In this document: piece after piece, positions 34,701-43,124 of the stretch
Position numbering within the stretch: the stretch's first letter is position 1
Layout: every line of letters begins with the position of its first letter
Assembly: GCF_004345425.1 (NCBI RefSeq)
Contig: NZ_SLVP01000002.1
Coordinates: 248,001 to 312,000, forward strand
Direction: 5' to 3'
Length of the DNA stretch: 64,000 bases
Source of the DNA: Paenibacillus sp. BK033
GTDB taxonomy: Bacteria; Bacillota; Bacilli; Paenibacillales; Paenibacillaceae
The notes under the pieces: model-generated
Seen by the model: the letters and a program-made list of their open reading frames with translations, nothing else
The model's database searches: none
Told to the model about the DNA's origin: nothing
Position numbers and translations under genes: made by a program

Positions 34701-36708
34701 CTAAATAATGCGTAAGCTTGAACGACCCGGTTCTCGGATTATCCCTATCCGCTTTTTGGGCGGTTGCTTGACCTTCCGGTGTCCAGCCATTCCATCCGGC
34801 AAGTCCGCCTTCTTCAAAGCTGCCTCCGATGCTCAAATAGTTATAGCTGCTTTGCACAAAATCATAAGAGAATTGAAGCCAGTTCAGATTTACCTTGCCT
34901 CGGAATACGACATACAATTTGTGTTTGCCGCTTACGGCTTCCGCTTGAGCGGCTTTTGTAATCCATGCACCGCTTGTTTCCGTGAGATCAACGCCGCCGG
35001 CATATGCGCCGTCCGGACGGTCGAGACGGAACTCGATGCCGCCGTCGCCCTGCGATTGCGCTCTCACCTTTACGCTTGCCGTTCCATTCAGAAATTCAAC
35101 GCTGTCAAATGCGATGTAGCTGCCATCCCCCGTTGCATGGACAGAAAGGCCGCCGCCGGTGTCCGTGGTCACTGCGGTTGTTACGCCGTTCATTTCACTG
35201 TAATCTTCAGCCTGCAGGGCCGCATAAGGGCTGATTGAAGCCGCGCTGTCCTGCGTTCCGTTCCATACGAAGGTGACTACGGCGCCGGCAGGAAGCGTAT
35301 ACACGAAGCTTTTGGACCCCCAGCGTACTTTAAAGTCCTTCGGCTGCTTCGACGAGTTCAAGGCTACCAGAACTTTGGAACCGTCCTTATTGACGAACGC
35401 AACATCCTCGATGCTGCCCGCGCCGAATGTATTGGACTTAATCCGCTGTGCTCCCGGCAGAACAAATTTGCTGGCCTGCCCAAAAGCATAAAACTCTTCA
35501 TTGTATTTGACTTCATCCGTGCCGCTGTCAACCGTTACGATACCGCGGCAGTCCGAGCATCCGCCGACATACGGACCATTATTCTCGTCAAGCGCAATAT
35601 TCCATTTGAGCGATGTGCGAGCCCAGTTGCGGGCAGCGCCAATAATCAGATTCTGAGTATCCCACTGCACGTTGCCGGCAAAATCGGGCGCGAATTCACC
35701 GCCGGAGCTTTCCGTAAAGTAGATATCTTTGTCCGGATGCTGGTCATGAACAAGCGATTGCGCGCTGACATTGCCCGAATAGCCATGGAAGGCGGAACCG
35801 GCAATATACTTTTTCGCGTCCGGGTCGTTCAGAACCTCGATCGGGTAGTCCGGCTCGCTCCAGTTATGATCCCAGACGACAATTTTGGTATCGATTTGAG
35901 CCTCTTCAAACGCAGGTCCCAGATAATCCTTCACGAACTTCGCTTGATCCTCCGGTTCCATTCTCATCCCCGGGTAATCGGCCGGTTCGAAATGCGGTTC
36001 GTTCTGAAGCGTGACGGCGTCAATTGGAATTCCTTCCGCTTCATAGGCTTCAATGAATTTAACGAAGTATTGCGCGTAAACCCCGTAATATTCTTCTTTC
36101 AGCTTTCCTTTAACCGATGAGTCCGTTGTTTTCATCCAGCCCGGCGCGCTCCAAGGCGTGCCCATAATTTTTAAATCCGGGTTGATTTGCAGCGCCTGCT
36201 TGAGGAACGGAATAATGTATGCGCTGTCATGAGCAATCGAGAAATGCTCCAGATCCGGATCCGTCTCTCCCGGGGGCATATCGTCGTAAGTATAGATGCT
36301 GGTTGCAAAATCGCTTGCGCCCATCGGCAGTCTCATATAACTAAAGCCTACGCCGTCGCCTTCGCGGCTGAACAGCTTATTCATCAAAGCGTCTTTCGCC
36401 TGATTATCCATTCGGGAAATGACATACGCCGAAGAATCCGTTAGAGCGCCTCCGAAGCCGTCAATCGTCTGATACTTCGTTTTCTCGTCTACGTCAATCG
36501 TCAGCTCCGCCGGCGCGCCGCTTGTTTCGAACGCGACATCCGGCTGCTTGGTTAACAAATTACTCTTGTCTCCGGTGGTCATCCATACATTCACCGGATC
36601 ACCGGAATCTGCCGCTACCGCCGGCAGCGCAATGCCGGTAAAGCTGGAGACAACAAGACCGGCGACCAGGGTCTGCGCGGCCATCCGTTTCCACAGGCTT
36701 ACTTCCAT
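31783..36708 (-). CDS. S-layer-anchored GH30 glycosidase with CBM, Fn3 and Big2 modules
   Basis: 1641 residues, secreted (signal peptide ending near ALPAVAA, residues 1-33). Modules: GH30 catalytic domain (~70-480) with acid/base Glu237 (TLQNEPHF) and nucleophile Glu333 (YFTESSGG); CBM6-like domain (~490-625); a first CBM4/9-like jelly roll (~635-770); two Fn3 domains (~785-975); a second jelly roll like the first (both have DNPRxxxKxTHxxGS and VPNGxYK motifs); a Big2 Ig-like domain (~1130-1220); a Thr/Ser/Gly linker and ~200-residue spacer; three SLH domains at the end that bind wall polysaccharide. GH30 enzymes include beta-1,6-glucanases, glucosylceramidases and xylanases; which one applies here is not clear. 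AGAGGGG lies 8 bases before the ATG. Two identical palindromes lie upstream. Confidence 0.9.
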   Translation of the reverse strand: MEVSLWKRMAAQTLVAGLVVSSFTGIALPAVAADSGDPVNVWMTTGDKSNLLTKQPDVAFETSGAPAELTIDVDEKTKYQTIDGFGGALTDSSAYVISRMDNQAKDALMNKLFSREGDGVGFSYMRLPMGASDFATSIYTYDDMPPGETDPDLEHFSIAHDSAYIIPFLKQALQINPDLKIMGTPWSAPGWMKTTDSSVKGKLKEEYYGVYAQYFVKFIEAYEAEGIPIDAVTLQNEPHFEPADYPGMRMEPEDQAKFVKDYLGPAFEEAQIDTKIVVWDHNWSEPDYPIEVLNDPDAKKYIAGSAFHGYSGNVSAQSLVHDQHPDKDIYFTESSGGEFAPDFAGNVQWDTQNLIIGAARNWARTSLKWNIALDENNGPYVGGCSDCRGIVTVDSGTDEVKYNEEFYAFGQASKFVLPGAQRIKSNTFGAGSIEDVAFVNKDGSKVLVALNSSKQPKDFKVRWGSKSFVYTLPAGAVVTFVWNGTQDSAASISPYAALQAEDYSEMNGVTTAVTTDTGGGLSVHATGDGSYIAFDSVEFLNGTASVKVRAQSQGDGGIEFRLDRPDGAYAGGVDLTETSGAWITKAAQAEAVSGKHKLYVVFRGKVNLNWLQFSYDFVQSSYNYLSIGGSFEEGGLAGWNGWTPEGQATAQKADRDNPRTGSFKLTHYLGGSTPYEQTTYRTVKVPNGTYKASVWYQKGGDTNVSLEAKKYGGADLSVAAATTAYVGSWTQIVIPEIQVTNGQVELGIHSLNKGGEWAAFDDVELIPVIAKAPAAAQGTNAPEAPQGVKAELDGGHNIKLSWTEVPDVDGYKVYRSTADSETSANGVYPDYRLIGLAAGEATGYADQGLRGSTLYSYRVTAFNANGESAASSSANATTAAGSDSAAPSAPVGLTAEPGIEQVKLAWEPNVESDFLKYNIYVNGFKRASVDPAPSSVYTVTNLKAGTLYSFTVKAVDQAGNESAASNAVTETPTVASVPVPFPESNLDFETTGSDGKPTLAPWQEWHPGTQSNASSIDNDNPRGKYKMTHWSGSAYQQSNYQMLAVPNGLYKVQVWVRTGGGQNKFQLEVSGYGENAPQLTKDMRGASGSVYTAYAIDRIEVTSGKLQVGVFSDAKAGNWAAIDDFEIYRYPDATVSVTGVTLDKAQLALDLSSTKTGTLTATIHPDNAENHNLYWSSSNSSVASVADGVVTAKGTGTAQITVTTEDGGFTATATVNVTSGGSTTTPSAGGGVATGPVVTTSGTGSTIGGFTAITETAPDGESSSVVKVDAVILASAAQGGKAHSITVDLTELNGQSNRHAEFPVSALAELLKNNKALTITVKTGLGTYELPLQALLSISVTNEQQLRVGISPVSDAVKHAGELALQQQNGTLVGTPVQFNVWAGSHSNWQEVKSFGRQYVTRTIPLGKPALKPTAAVVIGSDGSATPVPTTFVTDANGNVTAVIRTNHNSVYAVLAINKSFADTKGHWAEKEISALASSFILHGETADRFAPEQQLTRAEWVAMLTRTLGLTAGSPASSFKDVTANAWYADAVEAATEAGIIQGFTDGTFRPNDKITRQQLAVTAANALAFAGKSQAAGADQLAALKDGSEIAAWAADAVALSLKSGLIKGTPEGCYYPDKTATRAEAATILYRLISTVQV

Positions 36709-36841
36709 GCTTCAAGCCCCTCTCAAGAAAGTTTTGTAATATTGCGGTTACTAGTGGATCAACTATTGAATAAGCCTTGCTTCCTCCTCCCCTTTCTTTT
36801 TTGATTCCCATGATGTATGTCTTGCTGCTTTCCTGAATTGG

Positions 36842-36870
36842 ATAATATCATCAATTGAAATCGATTTCAA
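36842..36870 (-). promoter_or_regulatory. Promoter of the GH30 gene
   Basis: TTGAAA (36870-36865) and TATTAT (36847-36842) with 17 bases between them on the minus strand. The -35 box and spacer lie inside an 18-bp operator palindrome. The start codon is 134 bases away, leaving a long leader in which I see no other clear signal. Confidence 0.7.
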
Positions 36871-36871
36871 T
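36854..36871. promoter_or_regulatory. 18-bp palindromic operator 1 (cre-like)
   Basis: ATTGAAATCGATTTCAAT is a perfect palindrome covering the GH30 -35 box. It fits the CcpA cre pattern WTGNAANCGNWNNCW and LacI-family operators in general. Confidence 0.7.
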
Positions 36872-36964
36872 AACTTGTTTAGATAAAATGAACCGCCTTT
36901 AAGTTAAAATCGCCATTTTATAGCGTTAAATATATTAAACTCCCTATTGCAGCATGGAGCGATA

Positions 36965-36982
36965 TTTGAAATCGATTTCAAA
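36965..36982. promoter_or_regulatory. 18-bp palindromic operator 2 (cre-like)
   Basis: TTTGAAATCGATTTCAAA shares its 16-base centre exactly with operator 1; the two centres are 111 bases apart. It lies upstream of the GH30 promoter and just after the GH74 terminator, so looping between the two sites is possible. Confidence 0.65.
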
Positions 36983-36986
36983 CTGC

Positions 36987-37024
36987 AAATAATAAAACAT
37001 CCGGTACATCACCGTACCGGATGT
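36987..37024 (-). terminator. Terminator of the GH74 gene
   Basis: On the minus strand ACATCCGGTAC-GGTGAT-GTACCGGATGT (37024-36997) is followed by TTTATTATTTG. It lies 10 bases past the stop codon. Confidence 0.9.
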
Positions 37025-37033
37025 TTGCGCACA

Positions 37034-39424
37034 CTATTTCTTTCTCTTTTGATCCGCGATATCCCCTCGCACAATGCCATAACCGTTCGTACCGATATAC
37101 ACACGCCCGTATACGCGCGGATCGCCTGTAATGGCTTGAGTCGCATTCGCATATTGATGAAGGTCATCATTAATCCGAATCCAGCTGCGGCCCGCGTCAT
37201 CCGACCGGTAGAATCCAAACTTGCCGTCGATACGCCCGTTCATGTATAACGATAAATACGATTTACCCGGTGCGGCTTTGCCAAAACCGATCATCGCCGC
37301 TTCCTGCACATTTTTCAACTTAGCAAAGGTAGCGCCCGAATCGGTAGAATGGAAAATGCCGTATTCGCTTTGCGTGTTTGTGTTATCTTTCGCCGCAACA
37401 AGCCAAATATCGCCTTCAACACCCGGTACCGCCTTGAACTTGCTGTTCAGCTTTGACGGCAGGTTAACCGCTTTGACGGATTTAGCGAAGGACTCCCCGC
37501 CATTCTTGCTCACATAAAAAGCCCCGTCTGCATAAGCGTAAAATGTGGAGGAGTTTACGCGGTCCGACGATACCGTTGCCCCATCCGGAATACCGGCCGA
37601 AGCTGTCCAGGACTTCCCTTGGTCTTTCGAGTAACTTACCGGTCTGCTTATGTCTGCCGAAGCGCTTTTTGGAGCCCATACGATCGTATTTCCGTTGGCG
37701 CTAAGGGCAACCGTTCCGCCTTGCGTTTTATCCCCGTCCGCATCTGCCCACGCATTGGAAGCAGGCGTCCAGGTTACCCCATTATCCGTAGAGAGGCCTA
37801 ACCGGGCATCTTTATTCTCCGCATTGCCTACCCGAACGATCAGATTCGGATTCAGCTCGGCATAATCCAGGTCCGTGCTTGTGCCAAAGTACGGATTCGT
37901 GATCATGGTTGGCGCTTTGTCCAGATCCTCATGCCGGAAGCCGCCAATGTCGCCCATTGCGCTGATGAGGTGCGCGCCTTCCGGAGGGCTGATCAGTCCG
38001 AGAACCGCCGTTTCTTCTATTCCTTCGGCATGAACGGAAACCTTCACCTTATCACCGTTATCGCTGTCCAATGCCGTCAAATGATCCGCAGCGAATAGCG
38101 TAGCGCCCGTACCGTACAGAAGACGATCCGGATTAAACGGATCAATCTCAAGATCGCCGATCATCCAGCCCAGCTTCGGATTTTGCTCGACATCCGTTGG
38201 ACTAGACGTTCTGCCCCAGTCCAGCCAAGGAGATTGCGAGTAATCCATGTCATACTTGTTCACCCTCGACCAGCCTTCCCCCATCGTCCAGAAGGAGGTC
38301 CAGGTCGCTCCACCGTCCGTGCTGCGGAAAATATGCTCAGCCGGCCACCACATATTCATCGTTGCGACCATTACCGTATTGGGATTGGACGGATCTACGG
38401 CGAGTCCCCCAAACGGATAAGATGGTACGCCGCTAACATCGGTTGGAGCAATGACAGCCGGACTGATATCCGTCCATGCTCCGGTATTCGTATCGAGCTT
38501 CCAGACCGAACCGGCCTTCGTTCCGTTCCAGGCCGGACCGTCGTAAGGGCCAATCGCGCTGTTATACGTTATATACAGCTTCCCGTCAGCCGTAAGAACG
38601 CCATGATGCGGAACAAACCCTTCCTTCGGCTGTCCGGCAACCGGTGCCCACGTAGCGCCGCCGTCCGTACTCTTGTAAATGCTCTGAACCGTGTCCGCAA
38701 CGCCCACGTAAATCGTTTGTGTCGTTTGCGCCGATTTCTTATGCTTCGAGTCAGCCTTTTTCCCGGTTGCTGCATCAAAGGCGATCCATACCGGTCCGAC
38801 CTCCCCGCCATAATAATCCTTTACGTTTTGCCCTGCCGTAAAAGAGGTAACTTTGCTCCAGGTCGCGCCGTAATCGGTGCTTCGCCATAATCCGTTGCCG
38901 TTACGCGCGCCAAAATACAGAACGCTGTTATTATTCGGATCAACCGTCAAGCGTTCGCCCATGGAACGGCCGGGCATATTGCCGCCGAATTTGAACGGCA
39001 TAACGGTCTTTTTCCAAGTCTCGCCTTTATCCGCGGAGCGAAGCATAACCCCGTTCTGATCCGTAAAGTCATTCGAATACGTGCCTGCGGCGATGTAAAC
39101 CCTGTTCGGATCTACCGGATCGGTCGCTAGGCTCTCCACGCCGGCCATATTCCAATTGTCATAGCCTACCCAATCAAGCAGCTGATTCCAAGAATTCGTC
39201 TTTTTGTCCCAGCGGTAGGCTCCGCCAATATCCGTTCTGGCATATACCAGATCCTTCTCCGAAGGATTGTAGATGATTCCGGGGACGAATCCTCCGCCAA
39301 CGGTCTTTACTCTCCCCCAGTCGTAGTCCTGCGATTTGGTGCCGGTTGAAGCCATAACTCCATTGCTGAATAAACCTGCGACTAGCGCGATCATTGCAAT
39401 GATTCCTGCAGCCTTTTTCCTCAT
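37034..39424 (-). CDS. Secreted GH74 xyloglucanase
   Basis: 796 residues with a signal peptide (MRKKAAGIIAMIALVAGLF...VMAS). It is made of BNR/Asp-box beta-propeller repeats (RSTDYGATW, KSTDGGATW, RSTDGGATW, HSTDSGATF, RSDDAGRSW). Both expected GH74 catalytic Asp residues are seen: Asp65 in YARTDIGGAY and Asp492 in SAMGDIGGF. GH74 enzymes cut the beta-1,4-glucan backbone of xyloglucan. No CBM or SLH domain, so it should be released. ATG 39424 is preferred (AGGAGAAGG upstream) over one 36 bases earlier. A cre-like site overlaps the leader, and the GH30 gene follows downstream behind its own promoter. Confidence 0.92.
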   Translation of the reverse strand: MRKKAAGIIAMIALVAGLFSNGVMASTGTKSQDYDWGRVKTVGGGFVPGIIYNPSEKDLVYARTDIGGAYRWDKKTNSWNQLLDWVGYDNWNMAGVESLATDPVDPNRVYIAAGTYSNDFTDQNGVMLRSADKGETWKKTVMPFKFGGNMPGRSMGERLTVDPNNNSVLYFGARNGNGLWRSTDYGATWSKVTSFTAGQNVKDYYGGEVGPVWIAFDAATGKKADSKHKKSAQTTQTIYVGVADTVQSIYKSTDGGATWAPVAGQPKEGFVPHHGVLTADGKLYITYNSAIGPYDGPAWNGTKAGSVWKLDTNTGAWTDISPAVIAPTDVSGVPSYPFGGLAVDPSNPNTVMVATMNMWWPAEHIFRSTDGGATWTSFWTMGEGWSRVNKYDMDYSQSPWLDWGRTSSPTDVEQNPKLGWMIGDLEIDPFNPDRLLYGTGATLFAADHLTALDSDNGDKVKVSVHAEGIEETAVLGLISPPEGAHLISAMGDIGGFRHEDLDKAPTMITNPYFGTSTDLDYAELNPNLIVRVGNAENKDARLGLSTDNGVTWTPASNAWADADGDKTQGGTVALSANGNTIVWAPKSASADISRPVSYSKDQGKSWTASAGIPDGATVSSDRVNSSTFYAYADGAFYVSKNGGESFAKSVKAVNLPSKLNSKFKAVPGVEGDIWLVAAKDNTNTQSEYGIFHSTDSGATFAKLKNVQEAAMIGFGKAAPGKSYLSLYMNGRIDGKFGFYRSDDAGRSWIRINDDLHQYANATQAITGDPRVYGRVYIGTNGYGIVRGDIADQKRKK

Positions 39425-39466
39425 TACACCTTCTCCTCTGTTGGAAGTTTGGTTTAGCACATGAAT

Positions 39467-39480
39467 TGAAAACGCTTTCC
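39467..39480 (-). promoter_or_regulatory. CcpA cre-like site before the GH74 gene
   Basis: TGAAAACGCTTTCC matches the cre consensus TGWAARCGYTWNCW at 13 of 14 positions. It lies 43 bases before the start codon, where binding would block transcription. Glucose repression of a xyloglucanase would be expected. Confidence 0.65.
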
Positions 39481-39585
39481 TATGTGCCGCTGTTATCGTA
39501 CAACGAAAGCAATTTCCACGGATACCCTTGGATTTATATGTAAATTCAGTTCAAAATTAGTGGTCATGAACAACTGACAGCACAT

Positions 39586-39624
39586 AAAAAAGCTTCTTCG
39601 AATCGAAGCATTCGAAGAAGCTTT
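39586..39624 (-). terminator. Terminator of the cadherin-like SLH gene
   Basis: A 15-bp perfect stem (39589-39603 with 39610-39624, loop of 6) followed on the minus strand by TTTTTA. It directly follows the stop codon at 39628. Confidence 0.92.
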
Positions 39625-39627
39625 CCA

Positions 39628-41841
39628 TTATTTCGATTTGTTGTAATCGATCAGATGAAGCACCATGGTAACAGCCTCCGCGCGCGTAGCCGTAGACATA
39701 GGCATAAATTCATTGTTGCCTCGTCCGTTTACGATTCCGGATTCGCGGGCAGCCGATACATAAGGCTTTGCCCATGCAGGAATGAGACTATCGTCCTCAA
39801 AACCGGTAGGAGCCGATACCGCCTGCTCTCCAACCGTACGCATGAGAATAACCGCCATTTCCATTCGGCTAATTTCCGCATTGGGCTGGAAGCTTCCGCC
39901 CTCATAGCCTTTAATCAATCCCTTCTGATAAGCAAGATTTACGGCATCTGCCGCAAATGGCGCAATCTCCGCTTGATCCGAGAAGGTATGGCTGCCGGCT
40001 TGCGCATCCGGCTTCAGGCCTAATGCTTTCGTTACGATAACGGCAAATTCCTGACGGGTCACCGCTTGATCCGGTCGGAAGCTTCCATCCGGAAATCCGC
40101 TTATCCAGCCTTGCTTGGCTCCGTCAACAATCAGCTTCTCTGCCCAATGCCCCGCAATATCGTTAAAGCCGACGGGCTGAGCTGGAGGATCCGGTGTTAG
40201 AACCGGAGGCGGCGTAGTTGGCGCATATCCTCTGTTGACGATAATCGAATAGAGTTGTTCAGCCCCGTTTTGGGCGGTCACCTTAATTTGTATCGTATTG
40301 CTCCCTTGATTCAAGTGAAGCGGAACACTGTTCACCCCGCTTGCAAGACTGGTATACGCACCTTGATTCAAACTTATTTCCGCGGTAGCGTGAGACTCGG
40401 CGACAACGGGCTTTAGGGTAATCGAATCAACGGTATAATCGACGCTCGTGTCGTAGGCGAAAGTATTTTCGGCAAATGCAGGGTTTAATGTCCCTGCAGA
40501 TAACGTCAAGCCGCTGAGCTTGGCATTGCTGCTTTGCCGCTCGATGCGGATCGTATAGGTTTTCGCGTTGCCTTCGTCTGCCGTTACTTTGATATGAAGG
40601 ATGTTTAATCCTTCCTGCAGCGGAATTTCGGGGCTGTCCGTATTGTCGGCCAGGCCGATATACGAGCCGCTGCCGATTTGCCATTCTACCGCGGCCAAGG
40701 AATCCGCAAGCTTTGGCTTAAAGGTCAAGCTGGCGGCAGCGTTTGGCACCTTAACATCGTATTCCGTCGTTGAGCTGTTAAAGGAAGGCTCCAGGTTGCC
40801 TGCCGATAGGCTCAAGCCGGACAAATCAGCATTCGAGCTGCGGCGATGAAGGCTGATGCTATAGGTTTTTACGGTGCTGCCATCCTGTGCCGTAATTTGA
40901 ACTTTAATGAGGTTGTCCCCGACAGCGAGCGGCAAATTCGAGCTTGCCGTACCGCTAATAACCGATTCGCCGGTGCCACCGTTAACGCTCACCTGAATAG
41001 TAGAGTGGGCTTCCGCCGATGTTGGCGTTACGGTCGTTGACGCTACGCTGTTGGAAACCTCGGCTGCATAGGAGGTTGTGCCACTGGAAAATAACGGAAG
41101 AAGAGAACCGGCGGACAGATTCAACTGGGATAGATCGGCATTTGTGCTAGCCGCTGCACGGATTACGTTTACCGTATAGGTTGTTACCGTGCTGCCATCT
41201 GCCGATGTCGCTAGGATGGGAATATTGTTGCTTCCGACAGTAAGATTAATGGCATCACTCGCCTGACCGTTTATCGTAACTAGGCCATTTACTGTCGCTG
41301 AAGCATCCCCATCCGTGAGAGTCGGGGTAAAAGCAATGGATGAAGTCGTATAAGGAACGTTCACCGTATAGCTTGTACTGGCGGAATCAAAGCCCGGCGA
41401 TAAAGCCCCTTCCGACAAGCTTAATTTCCTGACGGAAGAATCGTTTGGCTGCGGCCTATGTACATGAAGGCTGATGATTCGGGTTACCGTATTATCGGCA
41501 GAGGTAATTTTTGCCTCGATGAGGTTCAGCCCCGGGTTCATGAATAAATTTCCGCTCGAAATCCAATTAGGGATCGGATTCCAAGTACCGTTATTTACCC
41601 GGTATTCCAACTTCGTTTGGTCATCGCTTACCATAAGAGCAAGATAAGTGTTAGGATTAGAGCTATTATCCATGAATACATCATAGTCCGACACTTCATT
41701 CGAGAACGCCGGATATAGCTCTCCTCCCGTCCAAATGGCCAGGACATTGACATCATTCCCCGCGGCGGAAGCATGCCTAATGGATAATGGCAGCAGGAGA
41801 CTGACAATCCATATCATTGTCATTATTTTTCTAAGCTGCAT
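39628..41841 (-). CDS. S-layer-anchored cadherin-like repeat protein
   Basis: 737 residues. Signal peptide (MQLRKIMTMIWIVSLLLPLSIRHASA), an N-terminal divergent repeat, then four clear cadherin-like beta-sandwich (PF12733-type) repeats of about 90-95 residues, each opening 'NADLSxLxLSAGxLxPxFxxxTxxY' and ending in 'VTAxDGxxxTYxI.v.R'. A Pro-rich linker (TPPPVLTPDPPAQP) leads to three SLH domains (GHWAEKLIVDGAKQGWISGFPDGSFRP and on, with TRQEF, ISRMEMA, ATRAEAV). No catalytic domain is seen, so it is probably a structural or adhesive wall protein. Not linked in transcription to GH74: each has its own terminator. Confidence 0.88.
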   Translation of the reverse strand: MQLRKIMTMIWIVSLLLPLSIRHASAAGNDVNVLAIWTGGELYPAFSNEVSDYDVFMDNSSNPNTYLALMVSDDQTKLEYRVNNGTWNPIPNWISSGNLFMNPGLNLIEAKITSADNTVTRIISLHVHRPQPNDSSVRKLSLSEGALSPGFDSASTSYTVNVPYTTSSIAFTPTLTDGDASATVNGLVTINGQASDAINLTVGSNNIPILATSADGSTVTTYTVNVIRAAASTNADLSQLNLSAGSLLPLFSSGTTSYAAEVSNSVASTTVTPTSAEAHSTIQVSVNGGTGESVISGTASSNLPLAVGDNLIKVQITAQDGSTVKTYSISLHRRSSNADLSGLSLSAGNLEPSFNSSTTEYDVKVPNAAASLTFKPKLADSLAAVEWQIGSGSYIGLADNTDSPEIPLQEGLNILHIKVTADEGNAKTYTIRIERQSSNAKLSGLTLSAGTLNPAFAENTFAYDTSVDYTVDSITLKPVVAESHATAEISLNQGAYTSLASGVNSVPLHLNQGSNTIQIKVTAQNGAEQLYSIIVNRGYAPTTPPPVLTPDPPAQPVGFNDIAGHWAEKLIVDGAKQGWISGFPDGSFRPDQAVTRQEFAVIVTKALGLKPDAQAGSHTFSDQAEIAPFAADAVNLAYQKGLIKGYEGGSFQPNAEISRMEMAVILMRTVGEQAVSAPTGFEDDSLIPAWAKPYVSAARESGIVNGRGNNEFMPMSTATRAEAVTMVLHLIDYNKSK

Positions 41842-41933
41842 GTTGGATCATTCCTTTATGTATATGATTTTCGACATAATTCTACCAAATTATATGACAA
41901 AGATTGACGTATGGATAGAGCTAAATAACAGAA

Positions 41934-41958
41934 AAGACGCCCCAGATTGGAGCGTCTT
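41934..41958 (-). terminator. Terminator of the LOR-family gene
   Basis: AAGACGC/GCGTCTT stem (41934-41940 with 41952-41958) followed on the minus strand by TTTTCTGTTATTT. It lies 12 bases past the stop codon. Confidence 0.8.
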
Positions 41959-41969
41959 CTATTTCAAGG

Positions 41970-42470
41970 TTAGGTTCCTGCGGTTCCCGCGCTGCTCACG
42001 GCCTTCTGCATGGCATGCATGCCGATGATTACGGCGATGAGCTCGTAGGAATCCAGAAATTCGCACTGATTATCAAGCACGAAAGCACCGGATGAGAACC
42101 AACCGTTAATTTGTTTGAACTGGGCGACAACGTTACCGGATTCATCTATCACATCATATTCTCTCGAAAAGGCGGGCGAAATAATCTCGTAATCACCGCG
42201 TCCTATCGTCTCATAGGAATATTTCTTGGAGAAAAAAGCTAGTCTGCTTCTCAGCACTCCCGCTTGCTCTCCATCGGCTCCGCTAATTTCCCATTTGCCC
42301 GAGAAGAAAGGGAACCTCCCGTTATAGAGCAGTTCTCCGTTAACGCCGTAGATATCAGTGGCAGAGCTGAACGCGCTTCTCATGTCCAACTGACCAACCT
42401 GCTGTTCTTGCTCATTTAAAATCTCCGTCACACCGGCATTCCAAAAATTCTCACGAAAATATAATTGCAA
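41970..42470 (-). CDS. LURP-one-related / tubby-C-like protein (YxjI-type)
   Basis: 166 residues with the beta-barrel layout of the LOR/tubby-C family: FRENFWNAGVTEILNEQEQQVGQLDM, FFSGKWEISGADGEQAGVLRSRLAFFSKKYSYE, SPAFSREYDVIDESGNVVAQF, and a final hydrophobic helix 'YELIAVIIGMHAMQKAV'. Bacterial members such as B. subtilis YxjI have no established job; eukaryotic relatives bind membranes. The start is TTG with AAAGGGG 8 bases before it. A single-gene unit with its own terminator. Confidence 0.6.
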   Translation of the reverse strand: MQLYFRENFWNAGVTEILNEQEQQVGQLDMRSAFSSATDIYGVNGELLYNGRFPFFSGKWEISGADGEQAGVLRSRLAFFSKKYSYETIGRGDYEIISPAFSREYDVIDESGNVVAQFKQINGWFSSGAFVLDNQCEFLDSYELIAVIIGMHAMQKAVSSAGTAGT

Positions 42471-42587
42471 TTCAGTCGCCCCTTTCGCGTGCCGTGACCT
42501 TTCCTATTTATGTTATGTATAACGCGGGTACCAGTCAAAATGTTTCATTTTTCCCGCAATTCCGACGCCTTATGGGTGTCTATCGGC

Positions 42588-42613
42588 AAAAAGAAGGCTG
42601 CCCGGCTGCCTTC
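42588..42613 (-). terminator. Terminator of the methyltransferase/GyrI-like operon
   Basis: GAAGGC and GCCTTC arms (42613-42608 and 42598-42593) with inner pairing, followed by TTTTT on the minus strand. It lies 40 bases past the GyrI-like stop. The rest of the 42471-42653 gap shows nothing clear. Confidence 0.75.
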
Positions 42614-42653
42614 ACTCGCATTGCTATATAAATTATAAGAATGGTCTAAGCGG

Positions 42654-43118
42654 CTAAAGAATCGGAACAAATACGTCCGCATTGCGAACATGCTGCTCTT
42701 CCCCGAAGCGGAATACTTCAAGCGCTAGAGATCTCGTATTGTTTTTACGGTTCATCGCTTCCAGAGCGGCTTTGATTAACGCATAAGGATCCTGCTCGGT
42801 TGACCGTACCTTTGCGTAGCTCTGTCTCGGAACGGAAAAACCGATCATTCCTTCGGGAACTTCGTCATATCGCGAAACTTCCATGCTGTAGATATACGTG
42901 AACAGAAAATCATTGGCAAAATGAGGACAAACATAACAGTCTGCATTTATCACATTCGGAATCTCTTTTATCCTGGACAGAAACAGGTCATTGACCTCCC
43001 GTATGCTTTTAGGATTAACTCGCTTGAAAGCATTCGTAACCGCCACTCCCACAAAATGCTTCTCTTCCAATGTAACAATCTCAACTTGCTCCAATTGCTT
43101 ATTGGTCACGCGAATCAC
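42654..43118 (-). CDS. GyrI-like small-molecule-binding domain protein
   Basis: 154 residues. Matches the GyrI-like/effector-binding fold: VEIVTLEEKHFVGVAVTN near the start, a middle 'FTYIYSMEVSRYDEVPEGMIGFSVPRQSYAKV' and the C-terminal 'VFRFGEEQHVRNADVFVPI'. Stand-alone GyrI domains bind or hydrolyse small amphipathic molecules. No DNA-binding domain. The start is unsure: GTG 43118 is only 2-3 bases from GAGGAG, and GTG 43109 has better spacing (11 bases). It follows the methyltransferase gene by 6 bases, so they form one operon. Confidence 0.7.
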   Translation of the reverse strand: MIRVTNKQLEQVEIVTLEEKHFVGVAVTNAFKRVNPKSIREVNDLFLSRIKEIPNVINADCYVCPHFANDFLFTYIYSMEVSRYDEVPEGMIGFSVPRQSYAKVRSTEQDPYALIKAALEAMNRKNNTRSLALEVFRFGEEQHVRNADVFVPIL

Positions 43119-43124
43119 TTCTCC

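Noticed and set aside
36709..36841. Long leader of the GH30 gene as a riboswitch
   Set aside because: No conserved riboswitch fold or terminator/antiterminator pair can be seen by eye in the 134 bases.
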